16,685 nucleotides of DNA from Pseudomonadota bacterium (GTDB taxonomy: Bacteria; Pseudomonadota; Alphaproteobacteria; Rhizobiales; Aestuariivirgaceae), in NCBI GenBank assembly GCA_016522385.1, contig JAEKFU010000142.1:1-16685 (forward strand). The letters run 5' to 3'. The notes under the pieces are model-generated. The model had not been told where the DNA came from. It made no database searches and worked only from the letters and a program-made list of their open reading frames with translations. The stretch's first letter is position 1. Every line of letters begins with the position of its first letter. Positions 1-9,454 of the stretch are shown here, piece after piece. The position numbers and the translations under genes are program-made.

Positions 1-172
1 ACTCTACTCTTCCAGACAGTTTGGTGGCTGCGGTGAGGCCAGATTTGACACTCTACAGGGCGGTACATCGCGATGGCAATGCGTGCGATGGCAGGATACG
101 ACGCGCCACCTCGGGTTTTGCCTATACAAGGCATTCAAGACAGGATTCGATGTGGACGAAGCGGCTCCGGCT

Positions 173-202
173 GAGACATCGCATTCAACGATCTGCTAGA
201 AT
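173..202 (+). promoter_or_regulatory. possible sigma-70 promoter of mutS
   Basis: A -10-like TAGAAT (197-202) lies 18 bases after a weak -35-like GAGACA (173-178). Transcription would then start almost at the mutS ATG (211), giving a very short or absent leader. This fits the absence of a Shine-Dalgarno sequence before that ATG. The match is modest and untested. The rest of 1-210 shows no gene I can support. Confidence 0.28.
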
Positions 203-210
203 TCTCGGTT

Positions 211-2964
211 ATGAACCAGCGGGCAGCAAACTTAACGCCGGCACAATCCGATCGCATTCGCACGCCGGCGAAGCTGGCAGCTGCGAAAGCCGGCGCGACG
301 CCGATGATAGCGCAGTATCTGGAGATCAAGGCAGCCAATCCGGACTATCTCTTGTTCTACCGGATGGGTGATTTCTATGAGCTGTTTTTCGATGACGCTG
401 AAACGGCATCCGATGCACTTGGCATCGCACTGACAAAGCGCGGCAAGCATCTGGGTGACGATATCCCTATGTGTGGCGTGCCGGTGCACTCGGCGGGTGA
501 CTATCTTGACAAATTGATCAAGCTTGGTCATCGCGTGGCGGTGTGTGAGCAGACCGAGAACCCGGCAGAGGCAAAAAGGCGCGGTTCGAAGTCGGTGGTG
601 CGCCGTGAGGTTGTGCGGTTGATCACGCCCGGGACTTTGACTGAAGACAATCTGCTTCAAGCAAATCAACACAATTATCTTGTGGCGCTGGCACGGATCC
701 GCAGCGAAGAGTCATTGGCGATTGCCTGGTTGGATATCTCGACGGGCGAATTTGCCGTTTCGCCAAGTGCCGCCGACCGGCTGGCCGCTGACCTGGCGCG
801 GCTCGAGCCCGGCGAGATTATTGCCCCCGATGGCGTCAACAGTGATCCAGAACTGGGTGAAATCCTCAGGCAGGCCGGCTATCCGGTTTGTCCGTTACCG
901 GGATCGCGGTTCGACAGTGCCAGCGGGGAACGACGGCTTAAGGAGCATTTCAACATTGCGGCGCTCGAGGCATTTGGTGCCTTCGGAAAGGTCGAGATCG
1001 CGGCATGTGGCGCTTTGCTCGACTATGTATCGCTAACCCAGGTGGGAAAGTTGCCGGTGGTGCACCCGCCACGCCAAATGGCATGCGATGCGGCCGTGCT
1101 GATCGATGCGGCAACCCGGTCAAACCTGGAATTGACCCGTACACTGGCGGGCCAGCGCCGCGGCAGCTTGCTGGACACGGTCGACATGACGGTGACGGGT
1201 GCCGGCGGTCGTCTTTTGGCCGAACGGCTGTCGATGCCGCTCACCGACGTCGAAGCCATCAACAAACGCCTTGACAGCGTTGCTCTGCTGGTCGGCGAAA
1301 CAGACTTGTGCGAGGTGTTGCGCTCAGCTCTCAAAGCGGCGCCGGATATCAGCCGATCGCTGGCGCGGTTAACACTCGGTCGGGGCGGTCCACGTGATCT
1401 GGCGGCTGTCCGCGATGGCTTGCTGGCTGGCAACAACCTGGCAAAGGCGCTTGATGGTCGGGCGGGGCTGACCACACTGTCGGCGGAAATCGAACAGCTC
1501 AAGAACGCGCTCAGTGAGGATGATGGCGGAATCGCCGTCATGATCGCGGATGTCCTGGCGCAAGAGTTGCCGCCGCTCGCTCGCGATGGCGGATTCGTTC
1601 GAAAGGGCTATCGTCGTCCGCTCGATGACCACCGGCAATTGCGCGATGAGAGCCGGCAGGTGATTGCAGACCTGCAACGGCAATATGCCGAGTTGACCGG
1701 CATCAAGTCGCTGAAGGTCCGCCACAACAATATCCTCGGCTATTTCGTCGAAGTGACTCAGCAGAATGCCGACGCGCTGGTGCGCGACCCCCTGTCGGCG
1801 ACATTCATTCACCGCCAGACTATGGCCAACGCCATGCGGTTCACGACCACCGAGCTGGCGGAGCTTGAGTCACGCATCTCGATGGCGGCCGAGCGGGCAG
1901 TAGCCATCGAGTTAGAGATATTTGAAGAACTAGTGCAACAAGTAAAGATTCGTGCAGCGCTCATTTCGCGCGTGGCCGGAGCAATCGCCTCACTTGATGT
2001 TGCCACCGCGCTGGCGGCATTGGCCAGGCGCTGGAGACTGACCCGGCCGGTAATCGATGACACGCGGGCATTTCGCATCGAGGAGGGGCGCCATCCAGTG
2101 GTCGAGGCCGCGCTGGCTGGCAATGATGCCAGCCGCTTTATACCGAATGACTGTGATCTCAGTGCTGATGATCAGGACGGTCAACATATCTGGTTGGTGA
2201 CCGGTCCGAACATGGCGGGAAAGTCGACCTATCTGCGCCAGAATGCGCTAATCGCTCTGCTGGCCCAAATGGGTTCATTCGTGCCGGCTACAGCAGCGCA
2301 TATCGGCGTCATCGACCGCTTGTTCAGCCGGGTCGGCGCGGCAGACGATCTGGCGCGCGGACGCTCGACTTTCATGGTCGAAATGGTCGAAACGGCGACA
2401 ATCCTCAACCAGGCAACAGAGCGCTCACTGGTGATCCTTGACGAGATCGGTCGCGGTACCGCGACATTTGACGGCTTGTCGATTGCCTGGGCGTCTGTCG
2501 AACACTTGCATGAAGTAAATCGCTGTCGGGCACTTTTCGCCACCCACTTTCATGAGTTGACGGCACTTTCGTCGCGGCTTGACCGGCTGGCCAATGTGAC
2601 CATAAAAGTGCGCGAATGGGATGGCGATGTCATCTTCCTGCATGAGGTGATGCCGGGTGCTGCGGACCGGTCCTATGGTATTCAGGTCGCCAAACTTGCT
2701 GGCTTGCCGCGGGTTGTCGTTGATCGTGCCGGCGAGGTCTTGGAAATCCTAGAGAAGGCTGAACAAAACACCGGCAAGGCTGAGTTGATCGACGATCTGC
2801 CGCTGTTCAGCGCATGCCGCCCGCGCTCGGGCGCAATGCCCAAACGCGCAAGTGAGATTGAACAGATCTTACGCGAGGTGCTTCCCGACGAGATGACGCC
2901 GCGCGAGGCGCTTAATCTGCTATATGCACTCAAAGCAAAGCTTGCCGATAGTGTGCTGGATTGA
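211..2964 (+). CDS. mutS: DNA mismatch repair protein MutS
   Basis: MutS binds mispaired bases and small loops in DNA and, with MutL, starts post-replicative mismatch repair. The 917-residue product is a full-length MutS. The N-terminal mismatch-reading motif GDFYE places the wedge Phe55 and Glu57. The ATPase domain has Walker A GPNMAGKST (665-673), Walker B VILDE with Asp744 and Glu745, the conserved DDLARGRSTFMVEM stretch between them, and THFHEL. The C-terminal helix-turn-helix dimer segment (MTPREALNLLYALK) is present. About 30 poorly conserved residues precede the first domain, which I recall as usual in alphaproteobacteria. The ATG at 211 has no clear ribosome-binding site. glnD follows after a short gap, an order I recall from rhizobia. 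No frameshift or missing key residue was seen. Confidence 0.98.
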   Translation: MNQRAANLTPAQSDRIRTPAKLAAAKAGATPMIAQYLEIKAANPDYLLFYRMGDFYELFFDDAETASDALGIALTKRGKHLGDDIPMCGVPVHSAGDYLDKLIKLGHRVAVCEQTENPAEAKRRGSKSVVRREVVRLITPGTLTEDNLLQANQHNYLVALARIRSEESLAIAWLDISTGEFAVSPSAADRLAADLARLEPGEIIAPDGVNSDPELGEILRQAGYPVCPLPGSRFDSASGERRLKEHFNIAALEAFGAFGKVEIAACGALLDYVSLTQVGKLPVVHPPRQMACDAAVLIDAATRSNLELTRTLAGQRRGSLLDTVDMTVTGAGGRLLAERLSMPLTDVEAINKRLDSVALLVGETDLCEVLRSALKAAPDISRSLARLTLGRGGPRDLAAVRDGLLAGNNLAKALDGRAGLTTLSAEIEQLKNALSEDDGGIAVMIADVLAQELPPLARDGGFVRKGYRRPLDDHRQLRDESRQVIADLQRQYAELTGIKSLKVRHNNILGYFVEVTQQNADALVRDPLSATFIHRQTMANAMRFTTTELAELESRISMAAERAVAIELEIFEELVQQVKIRAALISRVAGAIASLDVATALAALARRWRLTRPVIDDTRAFRIEEGRHPVVEAALAGNDASRFIPNDCDLSADDQDGQHIWLVTGPNMAGKSTYLRQNALIALLAQMGSFVPATAAHIGVIDRLFSRVGAADDLARGRSTFMVEMVETATILNQATERSLVILDEIGRGTATFDGLSIAWASVEHLHEVNRCRALFATHFHELTALSSRLDRLANVTIKVREWDGDVIFLHEVMPGAADRSYGIQVAKLAGLPRVVVDRAGEVLEILEKAEQNTGKAELIDDLPLFSACRPRSGAMPKRASEIEQILREVLPDEMTPREALNLLYALKAKLADSVLD

Positions 2965-3018
2965 CCTTACCGCTGGTTGCGGCTTGCAAGTTGACCGCGC
3001 GGGTTGCAGTTTAGCCGT

Positions 3019-5796
3019 ATGAACGCACAAGCAGGCTTGCCGTTGACCGTAAATGCCGTCGTTGACCGGCTAGAGGAATTGGCTGACCGGCACGATATTT
3101 CGAGCGCCGCGTTCCGACATGCCGCGCTTGACTACCTGAAAGAACAGCTAAAGTCGGCCCGCAATCTGGCCGAGCAGCAATTGAAGGCCGATGGTAAGGG
3201 GACGGCCTGCGCCAAGCTGTTGTCGGACATTCATGACGAGCTGATTTGTGCGCTTTATCGATTTGCATCGACAAGAGCCTATCCGGCGCTCAATCCATCG
3301 ACCAGTGAGCGGGTGTCGGTCATCGCGGTTGGCGGGTATGGCCGCGGCACGATGGCGCCAGGTTCGGACATCGATCTGTTGTTCGTGCTCCCCTATAAGC
3401 GCACCGGCTGGAGCGAGAGCGTTATCGAATACATACTGTACATGCTGTGGGATATTGGCCTGAAAGTTGGCCACTCGACTCGCAGCATCGATGAATGCAT
3501 CCGGCTTGCCAAAGCCGATGGAACCATTCTGACGGCAGTCCTCGAAGCGAGGTATGTTTGCGGTGATGAAGCGCTATCGCAAGAACTCGACGAGCGGTTC
3601 CGTAGCGAAGTGATCGCTGGTGAGGCGAAGGCTTTTATCGCCGACAAACTTGCCGAGCGCGATCAGCGTCACATCCGGGCCGGACAGTCCCGATATCTGG
3701 TGGAACCCGATGTCAAGGACGGCAAGGGTGGAATGCGCGACCTGCACACGCTGTTCTGGATTGCGAAATTCCTGCACGGCGCGAAAGATCCGAAGGCGCT
3801 GCAGAATGCCGGCATCTTTACCCGTGGCGAATTGAACCGGTTCATGAAATGCGAGGATTTCCAATGGGCGATAAGATGCCATCTGCATTTCATGACGGGG
3901 CGCGGCGATGATCGGTTGAGTTTCGACCGTCAGTCGGAGCTTGCCGACCGGCTCGGCTATACCGCTCATGCCGGGCTCAACCATGTCGAACGCTTCATGC
4001 GGCACTATTTCTTGATCGCCAAGGACGTCGGCGATCTGACGCGAATCTTCTGCGCGGTCCTCGAAGCCCAGCAAATAAAGCAGGCACCGCGCATGAGCCG
4101 GTTTTTTTCTCGGCTGCGAAGGCGGTCTGACAAACGGATCAAGGAGAGTGCCGATTTCCACCTCGACACCGGCCGGTTGAATGTCGCATCGGACGATAGA
4201 TTCAAAAAAGACCCTGTAAACCTGATCCGGCTGTTTGCGCTGGCCGATAAATACAATGTCGGCATTCATCCCGACGCATTGAAACTGGTCCGCCGCTCAC
4301 TTTCGTTGATCAGCAAAGAGGTTCGCAAAGACCCCGAGGCCAACCGCCTGTTTCTCGAAATTCTGACCGCCGACCGTGATCCGGAAACCATCCTACGGCG
4401 CATGAACGAAGCGGGCGTGCTCGGCAAGTTCGTGCCCGACTTCGGCAGGATCGTCGCGATGATGCAGTTCAACATGTATCATCATTACACGGTGGACGAG
4501 CATCTGCTCAGATCGCTTGGCGAGCTGGCAAAGATCGAACATGGCACGTTTCAGGACGAGCTTCCGCTCTCGACCGATATTGTGCACAAGCTAAGGAGCC
4601 GGCGGGTGCTATATGTGGCGCTGTTCCTGCACGACATTGCCAAGGGCCGTAAGGAAAGCCATTCGATTGCCGGCGAACGGGTGGCAAAGTCACTGTGTCC
4701 GCGACTTGGCCTGACACCATCGGAAACCGAAACTGTGGCCTGGCTGGTGCGCCATCACTTGCTCATGAGCGAAACCGCGCAGATGCGCGATCTCAATGAC
4801 TACAAGACCATTCTCGATTTTGTTGCCATCGTGCAAAGCCCCGAGAGGCTGAAACTACTGCTTATCCTGACTGTCGCCGACATCCGGGCAGTTGGGCCAG
4901 GCGTGTGGAACGGCTGGAAGGGGCAATTGTTACGCACGCTGTATTTCGAAGCCGAACCGGTCCTGTCGGGTGGCCATAGCAGCCTATCGCGCAAGGAGCG
5001 AATCGAAGAGTCTCAGGCGCGGTTTATAGAGAACCGGCCGGACTGGAGCGCCAGACAGGCGAAGGCCTATGTCGCGCGCCACTATGATCCATATTGGCTC
5101 AATGTCGATCTCGATCACCAGTTGGTGCATGCCGACCTGCTGCATAAGGCAGAATCATCTGAAGACAAAATGGCAACAGAGTTCAAGACGGATACATTTA
5201 CCGCGATAACCGAGATTGCCGTGGTGGCGCCTGATCATCCGCGGCTGCTGGCTCAATTAACGGGGGCCTGCGCTGCGGCCAGTGCCAATATTGCCAGTGC
5301 GCAGATCTTCACTACCACCGATGGGCTGGCGCTGGACACGTTGTTGATCCAGCGTGAATTCCAGGACGAGAGTGATGAGCAGCGGCGGGCGCTGCGCATT
5401 ACAAAGTCCATTGGCCTGGCGATACGGGGTCAGTTGCGCATCCGCGATGCGGTAGCCAAGGCGGCAAAGTCGAACTACCGGATCAGTGCTTTCAAGGTCG
5501 CCCCTCAGGTTGTTATCGACAACGACTCTTCCAATCGGTTCACGGTAATCGAGGTTGCGGGACTAGACAGAATCGGTCTGCTGTTTGAATTGACCGAAAG
5601 TCTGTTCCGCCTCAATCTCAACATCGGTTCGGCGCATATCACCACGTTCGGTGAGCGCGCGGTCGATGTGTTCTATGTAACAGACCTGACTGGCGCCAAG
5701 ATCACCAACGCAAATCGCCGCGCGGCAATTCAAAAGCAACTGGTTGCCACGTTGGCTCCCGAAAGCGCAGTGCGCGGTGAAAAACTTGCGAGCTGA
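3019..5796 (+). CDS. glnD: bifunctional PII uridylyltransferase/uridylyl-removing enzyme GlnD
   Basis: GlnD is the cytoplasmic glutamine sensor that uridylylates PII proteins (GlnB/GlnK) under nitrogen limitation and removes UMP when glutamine is high. Counting from the upstream TTG at 3004, the nucleotidyltransferase motif GGYGRG-x4-GSDID (110-124) carries the metal-binding Asp122 and Asp124. The HD hydrolase domain carries HHYTVDEH (493-500) and LHDIAKG (His543-Asp544). Two C-terminal ACT domains, which bind glutamine, begin near 734 and 846. The length of about 925 residues is typical. I chose the ATG at 3019 over the in-frame TTG at 3004, which would add five residues; neither has a good Shine-Dalgarno sequence. 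The gene lies 54 bases after mutS and 45 before murJ, so cotranscription is plausible. Confidence 0.98.
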   Translation: MNAQAGLPLTVNAVVDRLEELADRHDISSAAFRHAALDYLKEQLKSARNLAEQQLKADGKGTACAKLLSDIHDELICALYRFASTRAYPALNPSTSERVSVIAVGGYGRGTMAPGSDIDLLFVLPYKRTGWSESVIEYILYMLWDIGLKVGHSTRSIDECIRLAKADGTILTAVLEARYVCGDEALSQELDERFRSEVIAGEAKAFIADKLAERDQRHIRAGQSRYLVEPDVKDGKGGMRDLHTLFWIAKFLHGAKDPKALQNAGIFTRGELNRFMKCEDFQWAIRCHLHFMTGRGDDRLSFDRQSELADRLGYTAHAGLNHVERFMRHYFLIAKDVGDLTRIFCAVLEAQQIKQAPRMSRFFSRLRRRSDKRIKESADFHLDTGRLNVASDDRFKKDPVNLIRLFALADKYNVGIHPDALKLVRRSLSLISKEVRKDPEANRLFLEILTADRDPETILRRMNEAGVLGKFVPDFGRIVAMMQFNMYHHYTVDEHLLRSLGELAKIEHGTFQDELPLSTDIVHKLRSRRVLYVALFLHDIAKGRKESHSIAGERVAKSLCPRLGLTPSETETVAWLVRHHLLMSETAQMRDLNDYKTILDFVAIVQSPERLKLLLILTVADIRAVGPGVWNGWKGQLLRTLYFEAEPVLSGGHSSLSRKERIEESQARFIENRPDWSARQAKAYVARHYDPYWLNVDLDHQLVHADLLHKAESSEDKMATEFKTDTFTAITEIAVVAPDHPRLLAQLTGACAAASANIASAQIFTTTDGLALDTLLIQREFQDESDEQRRALRITKSIGLAIRGQLRIRDAVAKAAKSNYRISAFKVAPQVVIDNDSSNRFTVIEVAGLDRIGLLFELTESLFRLNLNIGSAHITTFGERAVDVFYVTDLTGAKITNANRRAAIQKQLVATLAPESAVRGEKLAS

Positions 5797-5841
5797 CGTG
5801 ATTCGCACATAAAACCGTCGGGAACTTTTCGGGAATCGTCC

Positions 5842-7401
5842 ATGCAGCTATTCAAGTCGGCGGCGACCGTTGGCGGGTTGACGATGATCAGCCGGCTGCT
5901 TGGATTTGTGCGCGATGTCCTAATGGCAGCGGTCATCGGCACCGGGCCGGTGGCCGATGCTTTTGTAGTGGCGTTTCGCTTTCCCAATCTGTTCCGGCGG
6001 CTGTTCGGCGAAGGCGCTTTCAACTCGGCCTTCGTGCCGTTGTTCGCAAAGCGACTTGAAGGTGACGGGCCGCAGGCCGCGCGCGGTTTCGGGGAAGAAG
6101 TGCTCGCTGGTCTGTTGTTTGTGCTGTTGATCGTGCTGGCGATCGCCGAAATCACCATGCCGGTATTGATGTATGCGTTCGCACCCGGTTTTGCCCGTGA
6201 GCCGGACAAGTTCGATCTCGCGGTTCTTCTGACGCGGATCGCATTTCCCTATCTCTTGTTCATGTCGCTGGTGGCGCTGCTCGCCGGCATCCTGAACAGC
6301 CTGCACCGGTTCACGGCCGCGGCAGCGGCGCCCATTCTGCTCAACATCGTGCTGATCGCCGTGCTGACGTTTGTCAGTCTGGCGGGCTGGGGCAACACGG
6401 CGTACACCGGACAAGCGCTGGTCTGGGGCGTCAGTTTTGCCGGTTTCATTCAGCTGGCCATGTTGTGGATTGCCTGTCAACGGGCTGGCATGCCGCTCAC
6501 ACTGCGGCGTCCGCGCATGACCGCCGGTCTCAGGCGCCTTATCGCGCTGGGCATTCCGGGTGTCATTGCCGGCGGTATCACGCAACTAAATCTGGTCATC
6601 TCGACGATCATTGCCTCTTGGCAGGCCAGTGCGCCGGCTTGGCTCTACTATGCCGACCGGATCTACCAATTGCCACTTGGCGTTGTCGGCGTAGCAATCG
6701 GCGTAGTGCTGCTGCCGAACCTTTCGCGCAGTCTGAGAGCCGGTGACGCCGATGGCGTGCAGACTATCCAGAATCGATCGGTGGAGCTGTCGATGTTTTT
6801 GACCATCCCGGCCGCGGTGGCGCTTATGGCCATTCCATATCCGGTGATCCAAGTGCTATTCGAGCGCGGCGCGTTCACCAACACCGACACTCTGGCAAGC
6901 GCAGCGGCGTTGGCCGCCTTTGCCGCGGGACTTCCGTCATTTGTGCTGATCAAGGTATTCTCGCCGGGGTTTTTTGCCCGTGAGGATACCCGCACACCGA
7001 TGTACTTCGCCGGCGCCGGCGTTGCGGTCAATATCATCGCGGCGCTCGCACTGTTTCCGTTTTTCGGCCATGTCGGAATCGCCGCCGCAACGACGGCTGC
7101 CGGCTGGCTTAATGCCGGCCTGCTTGGATTCACGCTGACAAGCCGTGGACATTTCAAAAGCGACACACGCCTGCGGCGAAGCCTGATGTTGGTGATTGCC
7201 GCCAGCCTTGTGATGGGGCTTGTGCTGATCGGCGCCGATCACTTGACCAGAGGTGTTTTTGCGTCCGGCCAGCCGCTTGTGATGCGCGGGCTGGTGCTGG
7301 CAGCTCTGGTCAGCATAGGTGCATCCGTGTTCTTTGGCATCGCCTATGCTGTAGGGATCTTTCGACCGGCCGAGATGAAGCGGGCACTCAGCGGCAAATG
7401 A
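5842..7401 (+). CDS. murJ: lipid II flippase MurJ (MviN)
   Basis: MurJ flips the peptidoglycan precursor lipid II from the cytoplasmic to the periplasmic face of the inner membrane. The 519-residue protein is hydrophobic throughout and consistent with the 14-helix MOP-superfamily fold. The N-terminus has the hallmark GLTMISRLLGFVRDVLMA and FRFPNLFRRLFGEGAF. The cavity arginines Arg18, Arg24 and Arg52 fall at the same numbers as in the E. coli protein. A later YYADRIYQLPLGVVGVAIG stretch places the fourth essential arginine at 273 (270 in E. coli). The ATG is supported by GGGA seven bases upstream (5831-5834). A gap of 241 bases without a convincing gene separates it from trpS. Confidence 0.97.
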   Translation: MQLFKSAATVGGLTMISRLLGFVRDVLMAAVIGTGPVADAFVVAFRFPNLFRRLFGEGAFNSAFVPLFAKRLEGDGPQAARGFGEEVLAGLLFVLLIVLAIAEITMPVLMYAFAPGFAREPDKFDLAVLLTRIAFPYLLFMSLVALLAGILNSLHRFTAAAAAPILLNIVLIAVLTFVSLAGWGNTAYTGQALVWGVSFAGFIQLAMLWIACQRAGMPLTLRRPRMTAGLRRLIALGIPGVIAGGITQLNLVISTIIASWQASAPAWLYYADRIYQLPLGVVGVAIGVVLLPNLSRSLRAGDADGVQTIQNRSVELSMFLTIPAAVALMAIPYPVIQVLFERGAFTNTDTLASAAALAAFAAGLPSFVLIKVFSPGFFAREDTRTPMYFAGAGVAVNIIAALALFPFFGHVGIAAATTAAGWLNAGLLGFTLTSRGHFKSDTRLRRSLMLVIAASLVMGLVLIGADHLTRGVFASGQPLVMRGLVLAALVSIGASVFFGIAYAVGIFRPAEMKRALSGK

Positions 7402-7642
7402 TGCCCTGCTAGGGACTTGGCTTGGCGCGCGTTTGCGGGCATATAGCCGGTCAAGGGTCTGTAGAGATTCAGGTTGCGGTGCTGGCGTGGTCCAATTTGC
7501 TTCTGGCTAGCTTTGAGTTGCGCAGCAAGGCGATCCCCTTCAAGCCGCTCAAAGTGACGTCCAAAGGCAAATTGGGCCACGTCCTTTCAAACCAGCGCCA
7601 TTACCTCAATCTCAGCAGAGCCCAGTCCAGATGGAGCCACCA

Positions 7643-8677
7643 ATGACCATGCCAGCCCCGCGCGTATTCTCCGGCGTGCAGCCGACCGGCAACCTACATC
7701 TCGGCAACTACCTTGGTGCCATAACCCGCTTTGTCGACATGCAGGAAAGCCACGACTGCATTTATTGCGTGGTTGACCTGCACGCCATTACCCAGTGGCA
7801 GGATCCCAGGGAACTTGCGCACAATACGCGCGAAGTGACAGCAGCTTTCCTTGCCGCTGGCATTGATGCGGAAAAGCATATCGTCTTTAACCAGAGCCAA
7901 GTGGCGGAGCATGCTCAACTGGCCTGGATCTTCAATTGCGTTGCCCGCCTGGGTTGGCTAAACCGGATGACCCAGTTCAAGGAAAAGGCCGGCAAGGACA
8001 GTGAAAATGTGTCCGTTGGCCTGTATGCCTATCCCAACCTGATGGCTGCCGATATCCTTGTCTATCGCGCGACCCATGTGCCAGTCGGTGACGACCAGAA
8101 GCAGCATCTCGAGTTGTCACGAGACATTGCGCAAAAGTTCAATAACGACTTTGCTCAAACGATCCGCGAGGCGGGCTATAAGGATGGCTTCTTTCCGCTG
8201 CCCGAACCGCTGATAGCCGGCCCGGCAACGCGAGTGATGTCGTTCAAAGACGGAACGAAGAAAATGTCGAAATCCGATCCCTCCGACCTATCACGGATTA
8301 ATCTCACGGATGACGCTGAAGCGATAGCACGCAAGATACGCAAGGCCAGGACTGATCCCGATGCCCTGCCGTCGGAGCCGGATGGTCTCAAGGAGCGGCC
8401 GGAGGCGGCAAACCTGGTCGGTATCTTTGCTGCGCTTCAGGGAGAATCAGTTGCAGACACACTCAAGACCTATGGTGGGGCGCAATTCTCAACCTTCAAA
8501 CCGGTGCTGGCCGATCTGGCGGTCGAAAGGCTCGGTCCCATTGGCGCCGAGATGAACCGAATGATGGCCGACACGGCCTATATCGATGCTGTGCTGCAGA
8601 CGGGTGCCCAGAGAGCGCGGGCGATCGCCGGACCAATTTATGAAGAGGTCAAAAAGATTGTTGGTTTCATTCGCTAA
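7643..8677 (+). CDS. trpS: tryptophanyl-tRNA synthetase
   Basis: This class I aminoacyl-tRNA synthetase charges tRNA-Trp with tryptophan in the cytoplasm. The 344-residue product has the HIGH-type signature in GVQPTGNLHLGNYLGA near the N-terminus, the dimer and tryptophan-site region with GLYAYPNLMAADILVYRA and VGDDQKQHLELSRDIA, and a perfect KMSKS loop (207-211) followed by DPSDLSRINL. I chose the ATG at 7643 because GGAG (7633-7636) sits six bases before it. An in-frame ATG at 7631 would add four residues but has no ribosome-binding site; the ATG at 7649 is also possible. The 241 bases upstream of the start show no leader peptide or T-box I could recognise. Confidence 0.98.
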   Translation: MTMPAPRVFSGVQPTGNLHLGNYLGAITRFVDMQESHDCIYCVVDLHAITQWQDPRELAHNTREVTAAFLAAGIDAEKHIVFNQSQVAEHAQLAWIFNCVARLGWLNRMTQFKEKAGKDSENVSVGLYAYPNLMAADILVYRATHVPVGDDQKQHLELSRDIAQKFNNDFAQTIREAGYKDGFFPLPEPLIAGPATRVMSFKDGTKKMSKSDPSDLSRINLTDDAEAIARKIRKARTDPDALPSEPDGLKERPEAANLVGIFAALQGESVADTLKTYGGAQFSTFKPVLADLAVERLGPIGAEMNRMMADTAYIDAVLQTGAQRARAIAGPIYEEVKKIVGFIR

Positions 8678-8746
8678 GAATGTTTGAGCCGCCCGGTGTT
8701 GCTTGAAACTTTTCGTGTGCATGCCAATTTCAGCAGCAGCCAAACA

Positions 8747-8775
8747 TGGACATTCGTCCAGTTTGGAACTATTCT
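8747..8775 (+). promoter_or_regulatory. promoter of nfu with overlapping inverted repeats
   Basis: TGGACA (8747-8752, five of six matches to the -35 consensus) is followed after exactly 17 bases by TATTCT (8770-8775, four of six matches to -10), 61 bases before the nfu ATG. The -35 box lies inside a perfect inverted repeat, TGGAC-ATTC-GTCCA (8747-8760). The right arm of that repeat shares TCCA with a second one, TCCA-GTT-TGGA (8757-8767). This looks like an operator, but I cannot assign a regulator. Confidence 0.5.
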
Positions 8776-8836
8776 AACATTTGGTGGCGAATGGCCAGCA
8801 CACCCGCACAGAATGTGCGGCGGGAGTACAGCAACT

Positions 8837-9394
8837 ATGTTCATCCAGACGGAAGCAACGCCAAACCCGGCTACCCTGAAATTCATTCCCGGCGAGCCAG
8901 TGGTGTCAGGCGCACCGCGCGATTTTCGCTCGTTCGACGACGCCGAGGCTTCACCCCTGGCGCAGCGGTTGTTTACAGTCAACGGCGTCAGCGGTGTGTT
9001 CCTGGGCGCGGATTTCATCACCGTCACCAAGGAAGATGGCGAGTGGCAGCACCTCAAGCCGGCCATCCTTGGCGTCATCATGGAGCACTATCTGTCCGGT
9101 TCGCCGGTACTCAATGATGAAGCCGGCGGTGAAACGGTTTCGGAGGAGTTCTTTGACGAAGATGATGCGGAAATCGTCTCGACGATCAAGGAATTGCTCG
9201 ACACCCGTGTGCGGCCGGCTGTCGCCCAGGACGGCGGCGACATCACTTTTCACGGTTTCAAAGAAGGCATCGTTTTCCTGCATATGAAAGGCGCCTGCGC
9301 CGGTTGCCCGTCGTCTACCGCGACCCTGAAGCATGGTATTGAGAATTTGCTGCGGCACTTCATTCCTGAAGTGTCAGAAGTCCGCCCGATCTGA
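8837..9394 (+). CDS. nfu: NifU-like iron-sulfur cluster scaffold protein (Nfu family)
   Basis: Nfu proteins carry iron-sulfur clusters between assembly machinery and target enzymes in the cytoplasm. The 185-residue product has two domains. The N-terminal Nfu domain begins MFIQTEATPNPATLKFIPG and includes GVFLGADFITVTK and WQHLKPAILGVIMEH. The C-terminal NifU domain (about 108-185) includes RPAVAQDGGDITFHGF and the cluster-binding Cys154-Ala-Gly-Cys157. The frame stays open 51 codons further upstream, but the true start is the ATG at 8837: homologs begin exactly at MFIQTE and GGGAG (8822-8826) sits 10 bases before it. It lacks the ubiquinone, nif or isc neighbours of some homologs. In rhizobia, as I recall, a universal-stress-type gene lies between trpS and this gene; none is present here. 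Confidence 0.96.
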   Translation: MFIQTEATPNPATLKFIPGEPVVSGAPRDFRSFDDAEASPLAQRLFTVNGVSGVFLGADFITVTKEDGEWQHLKPAILGVIMEHYLSGSPVLNDEAGGETVSEEFFDEDDAEIVSTIKELLDTRVRPAVAQDGGDITFHGFKEGIVFLHMKGACAGCPSSTATLKHGIENLLRHFIPEVSEVRPI

Positions 9395-9424
9395 CGTTTT
9401 TCACGGAGCCGACGATAACTGCCG

Positions 9425-9445
9425 AGCCTGAAATTATGGCAGGCT
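9425..9445 (+). promoter_or_regulatory. small hairpin before the tsaB-rimI start
   Basis: AGCCTG (9425-9430) and CAGGCT (9440-9445) form a six-base-pair stem with a nine-base loop, followed by TTGGTTT, nine bases before the ATG at 9455. The only Shine-Dalgarno-like bases for that start (AGG, 9441-9443) lie in the right arm, so the stem could mask them. The T-run is too broken for a confident intrinsic terminator of nfu. Confidence 0.25.
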
Positions 9446-9454
9446 TTGGTTTAA

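Noticed and set aside
21..371. Plus-strand open frame across the mutS start
   Set aside because: It overlaps the clear mutS N-terminus in another frame and has no recognisable domain or ribosome-binding site. A second frame open from base 2 to 198 is equally featureless.
7404..7414. CCCT-GCT-AGGG stem just after murJ as a terminator
   Set aside because: Only four base pairs, with no T-run after it.
7422..7646. 74-codon frame between murJ and trpS
   Set aside because: It starts at a weak TTG, overlaps the trpS start and shows no domain, signal peptide or helix pattern. A minus-strand frame at 7344-7580 is no better.
8684..8836. 51-codon upstream extension of nfu
   Set aside because: It would cover the promoter. 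Homologs begin at MFIQTE, and a good ribosome-binding site precedes 8837.
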